This document shows, piece after piece, positions 1 through 6,024 of a stretch of DNA of 17,849 bases (the first letter of the stretch is position 1; the number at the start of each line of letters is the position of its first letter). Made by a program: the position numbers and the translations under genes. This DNA is from Bacteroidales bacterium (GTDB taxonomy: Bacteria; Bacteroidota; Bacteroidia; Bacteroidales; UBA7960). The notes under the pieces are model-generated. The model was not told the DNA's origin and ran no database searches. It saw nothing but the letters and a program-made list of their open reading frames with translations. The stretch is taken from NCBI GenBank assembly GCA_007131895.1, contig SLPR01000344.1, positions 1-17,849 of the forward strand, read 5' to 3'.

Positions 1-1175
1 CAGAATATTTTTTTTTTTTTTTCAGGAGGTAAGGTTCGCATAGGGCCGGAAACCCTGCCATTTGAATAGAATACCATTCTTACGGGAGCCATCTTCTTAC
101 TTTCATCCCAGTAAATCCAGGGCCCCTGCTTCCTGTCTGCGACATAATACCCTCGTCGGGATAAATATCCTGTGGGATAAAAAAACTCCCACGTTCCGGA
201 AGCATTTCCAAACAAATAAACTCCCCTTTGCTTCAGCCTCCCGTTGGGATAATTTACCAGCCACATCCCTTCAAAGAGACCCTCTCTGAATTTTCCTTGT
301 GTATAGCTATTGCCATCAGGGTAAAAAGATTGCCAGAACCCATCCTTTTTACTGTTCAGATACTGACCTGTTTGACTCATCACACCATTTTCATGGTATT
401 CAGTATATGGTCCATTGAGCATGCCATCGGCATACATCGCTACAATCATATTTTTTCCGGAAGGAAAGAATGCTTTGTAATTACCGTTTAATTTTCCATT
501 TTCATAAAAGCCCACCCTTTGTAGTCTGCCATTTTGATAATATGCAAAGAGAGTATCTTCAAATTGCCCTTGCACTTTTCTTCCCTTGTAATTGATACTT
601 CCATTCTCATAAAACTGAAGATAAATCCCGTGCTCCTCCCCCCGCACCATTTCACTTTTAATATATGGTGTACCATCAGGATAGTTCTCTATACGCAGAC
701 CATGCGCCAGTCCGTGGCTATATTCTGTTACACTCTCCACCTTCCCGTTTTCATAATAAACGAAAAACTTACCATGCAGCTTTCCATTGAGGTAGGAACC
801 TTTTTGCACAAGGGGGCCATGCTGAAAATAGGATTTGTATTCACCATTCCTTACCCCTTTATCAAAGTTAATCTCCTGATGTATAGCACCATCAGCATAA
901 AACACGCGCCATAAACCCATGGGCAAATTTTGCTCAAATTGTCCTTGCTGACGCAAACTGCCGTTTGGCAGAAAATACTGGTAAGCCCCCTGTTTTACAG
1001 TATCCTGCTCATGTACATATCCATAAAAAATCTCTTTCTCCACACTTGTACCGGGATAAAAAACTTCAAACTTCCTTTGCTGGGCAAAGGCATTACCTGG
1101 AAAAGCAATGGAAACGAGAACTATTCCTGAAAAAACAACGAGAAAAAAGTTCCTGCCTAAGGGTTTAATCAACAT
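1..1175 (-). CDS. Secreted MORN/YwqK-like repeat protein, partial (3' end outside window)
   Basis: This minus-strand frame is open from an ATG at 1175-1173 to the left edge, giving 391 codons and no stop in the window. Residues 1-31 form a signal peptide ending in AFA|Q. The rest is about 13 tandem repeats of 23-24 residues with the pattern G-x-(Y/W)-x-x-(Y/F)-(Y/F)-x-(N/D)-G-x-(L/V), for example GKFFVYYENGKVESVTEY and GFWQSFYPDGNSYTQGKF. These match MORN-like repeats of the YwqK 'antitoxin repeat' type, which form elongated beta-sheet structures; the molecular function of such secreted proteins is mostly unknown. The ATG overlaps the end of the upstream chaperone-like gene by 11 nt, so the two are probably translated together. 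A 15-A run in the coding strand (8-22) encodes lysines near the left edge. The frame stays open through it, but the true C-terminus is not visible. Family assignment is fairly sure; role unknown. Confidence 0.88.
   Translation of the reverse strand, partial: MLIKPLGRNFFLVVFSGIVLVSIAFPGNAFAQQRKFEVFYPGTSVEKEIFYGYVHEQDTVKQGAYQYFLPNGSLRQQGQFEQNLPMGLWRVFYADGAIHQEINFDKGVRNGEYKSYFQHGPLVQKGSYLNGKLHGKFFVYYENGKVESVTEYSHGLAHGLRIENYPDGTPYIKSEMVRGEEHGIYLQFYENGSINYKGRKVQGQFEDTLFAYYQNGRLQRVGFYENGKLNGNYKAFFPSGKNMIVAMYADGMLNGPYTEYHENGVMSQTGQYLNSKKDGFWQSFYPDGNSYTQGKFREGLFEGMWLVNYPNGRLKQRGVYLFGNASGTWEFFYPTGYLSRRGYYVADRKQGPWIYWDESKKMAPVRMVFYSNGRVSGPMRTLPPEKKKKIF
8..22 (-). repeat. 15-nt poly-A/poly-T homopolymer inside the MORN-repeat gene
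   Basis: Fifteen consecutive T on the plus strand read as A15 in the coding strand, encoding E-K-K-K-K-I. It is far longer than any other homopolymer in the window's coding regions (the next is a T9 tract near 1990, outside genes). A tract this long is prone to slippage in replication, transcription and sequencing, so the frame beyond it is less certain than elsewhere. Confidence 0.8.
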
Positions 1176-1983
1176 TGATGGTTATTTGCGTTCCTTTCAG
1201 TGATGTACTTCCGGGATAATCGAGTATGGCTGCAACAGAATAGGTTCCGGGGGTAAGTCCGGCAGGCATAACCAGCTCAACAGTGCGGGACGATTGGGGA
1301 TAGGTGGTAACATCGATGGTACGGAAACGGTGTTCCTCTCCGGTTTGCAGGTTAGAGGCTATCAGGAAAATTTTACCGGTAGTGATTCGCTCCCCAATAT
1401 TATCAAGATTTACGGTAAACACCCTTTCCTCCGGGGTAACCCTTTCAGCTTCCTGCAGCGTATTGATTTCAATTCTGCCAGCATTTCCGGTGGCAGGATT
1501 ATAAGAAAGGTAGATGTCAATCCTTCCTGCCAGACTCAGCCCTGTCTGCAGGTCTCTGTCGGCAGAGAAGACGGTTTGTTCGGCTGTAGTAACAAAACTC
1601 AGAATTCCCCATCTGGAACTGAATTCGTCATTGGGGGCCTGCAGGTTCAATTGCACGGTGCGCGATTCATTGGGCTCGAGCTCAAGAAATCCGGGATTAA
1701 GATTTACCCAGTTGGCAATAGAGTTGCGGGTAGACCCGGCCGGTAGCATCTCCATGCGTCCGTCCCGTTGAACCAGAAAATCCTGCAACCTCAGGGTAAT
1801 GGTTTCTTTGCGGTTGCCATGATTTTTTATGGTAACGGTGCGGCTTTGGGATTCACCCGGTGCAGCATTGAACACCACCCGAACCGGGGCAACTTCAAAA
1901 TCTTGTGCCACAACACATCGAGGAACAATTAAAACAACGCTTAACAGAAGAAAATAACGAAACCTAAGGTAAAATTGGGTCAT
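1165..1983 (-). CDS. PapD-like periplasmic chaperone / Ig-fold secreted protein
   Basis: A 272-aa protein with a signal peptide (residues 1-26, ending VVAQ). Residues 27-165 look like the first domain of PapD-type pilus chaperones: a first strand FEVAPVRVVFN, a hydrophilic turn, a conserved strand with NPGFLELEPNESRTVQLNL (97-115), then RWGILSF and the G1-like strand GRIDIYLSYNP (153-163). Residues 168-272 form a second Ig-like domain ending in the stop that overlaps the next gene. PapD chaperones hold pilus subunits in the periplasm by donating the G1 strand, with two basic residues gripping the subunit C-terminus; R35 and R154 are possible counterparts, but this is a by-eye alignment. It is cotranscribed with the MORN-repeat gene and lies 2.8 kb from, and divergent to, two subunit-like genes and an usher-like barrel. 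It could instead be a generic Ig-fold envelope protein. Confidence 0.78.
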   Translation of the reverse strand: MTQFYLRFRYFLLLSVVLIVPRCVVAQDFEVAPVRVVFNAAPGESQSRTVTIKNHGNRKETITLRLQDFLVQRDGRMEMLPAGSTRNSIANWVNLNPGFLELEPNESRTVQLNLQAPNDEFSSRWGILSFVTTAEQTVFSADRDLQTGLSLAGRIDIYLSYNPATGNAGRIEINTLQEAERVTPEERVFTVNLDNIGERITTGKIFLIASNLQTGEEHRFRTIDVTTYPQSSRTVELVMPAGLTPGTYSVAAILDYPGSTSLKGTQITINVD

Positions 1984-2115
1984 TATAGTTTTTTTTTATT
2001 GTGTATATCCCTGATATATAAATTTCAGTAAAAACCCTGACAGGCGGAGGATGCCAATCACCCACCTTTATCTGGCGAACATGTTCAATGATGACAACTT
2101 TAGACGATTGAAAAA

Positions 2116-2147
2116 CAAAAGTATGCAAATTATTCAGAAACTTCAAA
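2116..2147 (-). promoter_or_regulatory. Bacteroidota-type promoter for the chaperone/MORN pair
   Basis: Read on the minus strand: TTTG (2147-2144), a 20-nt spacer, then TACTTTTG (2123-2116). This fits the Bacteroides sigma-ABfr consensus TTTG-N19-21-TAnnTTTG at both elements and in spacing. A start site about 5-8 nt downstream would leave a leader of about 125 nt before the ATG at 1983. No ribosome-site complementarity is evident, as is usual in this phylum. Confidence 0.6.
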
Positions 2148-2398
2148 ACAGGAATAAAAAATTACGCATTGAACCGGAAAATAGCATTCGAACTGTAACC
2201 ATTAACGTTGTTCTGAGGTATAAGTTATGGACTGAGGTACATTTCAATTTTTATGGTAACCGGTAATTGCGATATCACAAATTGAATAATTGAGTCCACT
2301 ATAAAAGCAATACATCCACAAATACACATAAGCAACATAAAATACAAAGCATGTCATCAAAGAGTTATAAGTATTAACATTTGCACAAAGCGTAGCCC

Positions 2399-2429
2399 GG
2401 CATAACCACATGCCAAAACAAGTTTTCGG
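2399..2429. repeat. Two abutting small inverted repeats
   Basis: GGCAT (2399-2403) pairs with ATGCC (2410-2414) around a 6-nt loop. Immediately next, CCAAAAC (2413-2419) pairs with GTTTTCGG (2422-2429) apart from one bulged C. They share two bases, so they cannot both form fully. The purpose is unknown. The patch is more GC-rich than the surrounding spacer and might be a remnant of a mobile or repeated element. Confidence 0.35.
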
Positions 2430-2575
2430 ATTGGGCTTCTGTTTCACAATACAAAACTTTGACATCTGGCAGCATCATTATAGCTGGAGGCTAAGTAAAT
2501 TCAGTATGATTATTAACTGCCTGGCAGGTGAAATCTACCAGATAAAACAGGTTAAAACCTTATAAAATATTATCG

Positions 2576-2583
2576 TAAATTTG
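2576..2583 (+). promoter_or_regulatory. Candidate -7 box (TAAATTTG) for the phosphatase gene
   Basis: TAAATTTG matches TAnnTTTG and lies 32 nt before the ATG at 2616, implying a leader of about 25 nt. No clear TTTG element is present 19-21 nt upstream, so only half of the promoter is supported. Confidence 0.4.
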
Positions 2584-2615
2584 TATCCACCAAAACAATA
2601 CAATAGGGTATCTCT

Positions 2616-4589
2616 ATGACCAACCTTATCTATCACCTCCTTTGCAGAACCCTTACGATACTCTTGTTTGGGATTTTCCTGATTGTTACGGTCAGGGTTC
2701 AGGGACAGCATCAGCAGGTTCTGAGCCAAAACGTTGCAGAGCGCCTTGCAAGACTTGAAGAGCTGGTTGAATACTACGACAACAGAGAAGACCCTGCTCT
2801 TGCAGTATCTTACCTTACACAAATAAGCTATCTGTACTGGGAAAATCAACGACTGGAAAAAGCAGCTGAAACTTTTCAGCGGGCCGTACCCTATTTCGAG
2901 AAGCTCAACGATCTGGACAACCTTCAGAACCTTTACAGCAATATGGGATTGATTCACCTGGATCTGGAGGATGTCAGCCAGGCCGACCGGGCTTTTACCA
3001 AAAACCTGGAAATCCACAGGCGCAAGGGGGAGCCTCAGGCCATTGCCAGTGCATTGGTTGATCTTGCTTATGTAAAAAACCTCCGCAATGACCACAGAGA
3101 AGCCATCAGACTATTGGAGGAGGCCCAGCAGATCGCCATTGATATCAACTACGAATCTGTTTTGCCCAACATTTACCGACAGCTGTCAGGTAGCTACACC
3201 AATATCGGCAATATCAGGCAAGGAGACCAACTCCGTCAGAAATACAACGACATAAAAGAACACCTCAATCGCCAGACCATGCGGGGAGAGTTCCAGGAAA
3301 GAGAAGAACAAAGCCAGGTAGAGATCTTGCGTCAACAGGCAGAGGCGCGTGTACGCGTGCTGGAGATGGAAAAAAACAGGATCCAGTTTCAGCTGGAGCA
3401 AGACTCCATTTCTGCAATAGTAAGAGCCAAAGAAGATTCCCTGCTGCAGGCAAGACGCGTTGAACGCATTCAGCGGCAAGACATTGAACTGCTGGAAAAC
3501 AGGGCACAACTGAACCAGACTGAAAACGAAAGACTGCAAGCGGTTCAGAACTTCCAGCAGCTGGTTATTTACTCTGTGCTGGGAGGATTGGCATTGGTAA
3601 TGATCCTGGCAGTATTTATGTTCAGAAGCAACAAAGCCAAGCAAAGAGCCAACAAGGCCCTGGCGGCGAAAAATATTGAAATCGAGCAGACCAGCGAAAA
3701 ACTCCAGGTAGCTTTTGAAAAAATTGAAGATCAAAACTTCCGCATCACGCAAAGCATTACCTATGCCCGCGAAATACAGCGAGCCCTGTTTCCGCCCATT
3801 GAAACACTCAACAACTTTCTGCCAGAATCATTCATATTCTTCAAACCTGTTGATTTGGTCAGCGGTGACTTTTACTGGTTTAGCGAAGTTACTATCGATG
3901 TTCCAAAACATAAAAGACTACAGACTGTGAGTGCTCAGGGAGAACAAATGAGCGAACCCGGTGAAAACGGTTCCTGGCTGCCATTCCATGGTGAGAAATT
4001 TATCCTTACGGCCGTTGACTGTACAGGACACGGCGTGCCGGGAGCTTTTATGTCGATGATTGGGTATAACCTGCTGGATTCCATTACCGGCAGCGGTATC
4101 ACCGAACCCGACAAAATATTAAGCAGGTTGCACAACGGGGTACGTACAGCCCTGAAACAAGATGAGACTACAAACCGCGACGGGATGGACATTTCGCTGT
4201 GCACCATCAACAAAAAAGACCGAACGGTAGACTTTTCAGGAGCCAACAACCCGGTAATTTACATCACTGAAGGAGAGATGCATATGATTAAGGGAAACAT
4301 GATGGCCATTGGCGGAAGCCATAAAAAAACTGAACGAACCTTCCAGAGACATAAGATAAAAGTAGAAAAACCTACTACTTTTTACATCCTTACGGATGGA
4401 TATACCGACCAGTTTGGGGGTGAGGAAGGACGGAAGTTTTCATTGAAAAACTTTAAAGAATTGCTAATGGACATTTACCAGCTGCCCATGCAGGAGCAAA
4501 ATAAGATTTTAGGGGAGCGCTTTGACCAATGGAAAGCCAATGAAAATCAAATAGACGATGTATTGGTCATCGGATTCCGCTTACAATAA
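2616..4589 (+). CDS. Membrane-bound TPR/coiled-coil SpoIIE-family serine phosphatase
   Basis: A 657-aa protein. The N-terminus (1-31) is a signal peptide or anchor. Residues about 40-205 carry TPR-like helical repeats, which would lie in the periplasm. Residues 215-310 are a charged coiled coil, 316-336 a transmembrane helix, and 338-375 a short signalling coil starting FRSNKAKQRANKAL. Residues 378-657 form a PP2C-type SpoIIE/RsbU phosphatase domain: AREIQRALFPP, SGDFYWF (D418), AVDCTGHGVPGAFMSMIG (D468), DGMDISLC, the metal-site TDG motif (D594) and IDDVLVIGFRL. All expected acidic metal ligands are present, so it should be active. Such enzymes dephosphorylate anti-sigma-factor antagonists or other phosphoserine partners; no partner gene is visible here. 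An extra segment of about 35 residues (426-460) sits between two core strands. The layout is a common Bacteroidota sensor type. Confidence 0.92.
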   Translation: MTNLIYHLLCRTLTILLFGIFLIVTVRVQGQHQQVLSQNVAERLARLEELVEYYDNREDPALAVSYLTQISYLYWENQRLEKAAETFQRAVPYFEKLNDLDNLQNLYSNMGLIHLDLEDVSQADRAFTKNLEIHRRKGEPQAIASALVDLAYVKNLRNDHREAIRLLEEAQQIAIDINYESVLPNIYRQLSGSYTNIGNIRQGDQLRQKYNDIKEHLNRQTMRGEFQEREEQSQVEILRQQAEARVRVLEMEKNRIQFQLEQDSISAIVRAKEDSLLQARRVERIQRQDIELLENRAQLNQTENERLQAVQNFQQLVIYSVLGGLALVMILAVFMFRSNKAKQRANKALAAKNIEIEQTSEKLQVAFEKIEDQNFRITQSITYAREIQRALFPPIETLNNFLPESFIFFKPVDLVSGDFYWFSEVTIDVPKHKRLQTVSAQGEQMSEPGENGSWLPFHGEKFILTAVDCTGHGVPGAFMSMIGYNLLDSITGSGITEPDKILSRLHNGVRTALKQDETTNRDGMDISLCTINKKDRTVDFSGANNPVIYITEGEMHMIKGNMMAIGGSHKKTERTFQRHKIKVEKPTTFYILTDGYTDQFGGEEGRKFSLKNFKELLMDIYQLPMQEQNKILGERFDQWKANENQIDDVLVIGFRLQ

Positions 4590-4636
4590 AAAACAGGTAA
4601 TTTATCCTGTTTTAATGGGAAAAATTACCTATTTTT
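4590..4636 (+). terminator. Terminator region with two competing hairpins
   Basis: Directly after the phosphatase stop, AAAACAGG (4590-4597) pairs with CCTGTTTT (4606-4613). Alternatively AGGTAATTT (4595-4603) pairs with AAATTACCT (4622-4630), followed by ATTTTTG. The first has its own T4; the second has T5 just after the stem. Either would serve as a weak intrinsic terminator that separates the phosphatase from the subunit genes. Confidence 0.5.
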
Positions 4637-4680
4637 GCCCGCTTACAAGTGAAAACTAAAATTATTAACATATTTCTGTC

Positions 4681-4688
4681 TATATTTG
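4681..4688 (+). promoter_or_regulatory. Candidate -7 box (TATATTTG) for the subunit/barrel operon
   Basis: TATATTTG matches TAnnTTTG exactly and lies 75 nt before the start at 4756, downstream of the phosphatase terminator. No good TTTG element is seen at 17-23 nt upstream. It would give a leader of about 60 nt. Confidence 0.4.
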
Positions 4689-4755
4689 AAATTGAATAAG
4701 AAAAACAAAACCTAACCATAGAATCATCAACCTTCAACTAAAAAATGTCACTATC

Positions 4756-5379
4756 ATGAAAAAACTAACTTTTCTTTTTGCCGGCCTCTTTCTGATGGCC
4801 AATGTAGCCTCCTCACAGGGCATTGACGACAGAGCGGTAATTCCTGTGGCCATTACCCTTAATTCTATTTTAAGGCTGAATGTTACTTCAGGTGGAAACA
4901 TAGAATTTAACTTCAACACGCTGAATGATTACCAGCATGGCATTCAAACAAGTGCAGCTTATCAAACCAAATTCAATGTAGCCTCCTCTGTTAACTGGAA
5001 TGTTATTATGTATGCTGAGGATGCAAATCTTACGGGTACAGATGTCATTACCGAGGGAGAAGCCTCTGCCAACACGATGCTCATTAACAACATCGGATAC
5101 CATATCTCAAGCGAGGGATCTTTGGAGGATAATTATAATTTCTCTTCGAACGATCCCGCAGCTCCTGTTGCACTTACTGCGGCTGACAATACGATTGCAG
5201 TGGGGTTTGATACTACTCCCAACGCAGGAGATATCAATGCCAATAGTTTTACCATTCACTGGAGATGCGGTACCAGCGAAGGAGGAGGAATGAATCCATC
5301 AAGCATCCTGTCGCAGGGAATTGCCGCCGACCGATATGCTACCAATGTTTTCCTGATTCTCCAGCCTGCCGTCAATTAG
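4756..5379 (+). CDS. Secreted beta-rich protein, candidate major appendage subunit
   Basis: A 207-aa protein with a signal peptide (1-20, ending VASS|Q). The mature part starts with an alternating hydrophobic segment (about 22-42, GIDDRAVIPVAITLNSILRL) that could act as an N-terminal donor strand. After it comes SGGNIEFNFNTLNDYQHGI (45-63), a motif shared with the next gene's product. The rest is Thr/Asn/Ala-rich and beta-like, with one Cys in HWRCGTSEG, ending in a strand FLILQPAVN. I do not recognise a named family; the size and composition resemble fimbrial or spore-coat-type subunits and possibly DUF4402-like proteins. It is the first gene of a tight operon with a second homologous protein and an usher-like barrel. 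A perfect hairpin follows its stop, as is often seen after highly expressed major subunit genes. The subunit role is inference. Confidence 0.75.
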   Translation: MKKLTFLFAGLFLMANVASSQGIDDRAVIPVAITLNSILRLNVTSGGNIEFNFNTLNDYQHGIQTSAAYQTKFNVASSVNWNVIMYAEDANLTGTDVITEGEASANTMLINNIGYHISSEGSLEDNYNFSSNDPAAPVALTAADNTIAVGFDTTPNAGDINANSFTIHWRCGTSEGGGMNPSSILSQGIAADRYATNVFLILQPAVN

Positions 5380-5398
5380 GGTTATCAAATTAAAACCA

Positions 5399-5433
5399 GT
5401 ATTGTGCAGTTGACATGGTCAACTGCACAATAC
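5399..5433 (+). terminator. Perfect 16-bp hairpin between two subunit-like genes
   Basis: GTATTGTGCAGTTGAC (5399-5414), loop ATG, then GTCAACTGCACAATAC (5418-5433): a perfect inverted repeat with a 3-nt loop. It begins 20 nt after the first stop and ends 37 nt before the next start. The downstream sequence CTGTTTGTG is a poor T tract, so it is more likely a leaky terminator or an mRNA 3'-end stabiliser within the operon than a full stop. It would let the first gene be made in excess over the rest. Confidence 0.7.
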
Positions 5434-5470
5434 CTGTTTGTGTATATTCCTTTTGCAATAAACATATCCC

Positions 5471-6007
5471 ATGCCCGAACACCGTAATCTGATTATTCTT
5501 GCTTTATTTTGTGTTTGTGCACTTACAGCACATTCACAACCCACTACAGCAAGAATTATGGTGGAAAGCGGGGGCAGCGTTCGGTTCAGCATCAATTCTC
5601 TTACCAAATACAACGAAGGTATGGCCCTGGAGGACTGGACGCGCTTGGCCATCTCTTTTGCAGACACACTTGACACTTCAGCAACCTGGAAGCTTCAGTT
5701 TAAGGCAAATACAAGTGTAATTTACGGGGATTACGGGAGAGAACTGCCACTGGATTATCTGGTGCTGGAAGCCAGAGACGGAGGAGGAAATACTATTCTG
5801 GGTGATTCGGACAACGGGTTCATACTGCCCCCCCAAACCCTCAACACCATAAAAAAGACATTGATTGAAGACGCCCCACAGGGCAGCTTCCAGGACAACA
5901 AACTATATATCAGCTACAGACTGGGAAAAGGGGCGGAAAAACTGATGGGACAACCCTCTGATTATTACTTTGTTGACATTGAATTCATTTTAACATCTAA
6001 CAATTAA
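5471..6007 (+). CDS. Secreted beta-rich protein, candidate minor or terminal subunit
   Basis: A 178-aa protein with a signal peptide (1-22, ALTAHS|Q). The segment SGGSVRFSINSLTKYNEGM (33-51) lines up with SGGNIEFNFNTLNDYQHGI in the preceding protein, and both end in a hydrophobic strand (here YYFVDIEFILTSNN), so the two are probably homologous. Unlike the first protein, it has only about 10 residues between the signal peptide and the shared motif, so it lacks the alternating N-terminal extension. In donor-strand-assembled fibres that is expected of a tip or cap subunit, which accepts but does not donate a strand. Only 17 nt separate its stop from the barrel gene. Function is inferred from context; no family is recognised. 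Confidence 0.72.
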   Translation: MPEHRNLIILALFCVCALTAHSQPTTARIMVESGGSVRFSINSLTKYNEGMALEDWTRLAISFADTLDTSATWKLQFKANTSVIYGDYGRELPLDYLVLEARDGGGNTILGDSDNGFILPPQTLNTIKKTLIEDAPQGSFQDNKLYISYRLGKGAEKLMGQPSDYYFVDIEFILTSNN

Positions 6008-6024
6008 TCCGACAGGGATCAGAA

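Larger units (their letters stand above)
1984..2615. other. 632-bp intergenic region between divergent genes
   Basis: No convincing gene. Short open frames on both strands (up to 73 codons) are rich in Cys, Tyr and His, have no recognisable domain, signal or spacing to neighbours, and are most likely chance. The left third holds the minus-strand promoter of the chaperone gene, and the right end holds a -7 box for the phosphatase gene. Around 2390-2450 there is a more GC-rich patch with two abutting small inverted repeats. Confidence 0.6.

Noticed and set aside
62..1168. Several plus-strand open frames of 60-126 codons across the left end
   Set aside because: They are antisense to the long minus-strand MORN-repeat frame, whose repeat pattern and signal peptide show it is the real coding strand.
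1..1175. Reading the YwqK-like protein as the antitoxin of a toxin-antitoxin pair
   Set aside because: It has a signal peptide and is secreted, and its neighbour is a chaperone-like protein rather than a toxin; the family name alone does not support a toxin-antitoxin role.
1294..1746. 150-codon plus-strand frame
   Set aside because: Antisense to the PapD-like gene, which has a signal peptide and clear Ig-fold strand pattern; the antisense product has no domain.
2244..2465. 73-codon minus-strand frame in the spacer
   Set aside because: Rich in Cys and Tyr with no family resemblance, no promoter and no context; probably chance.
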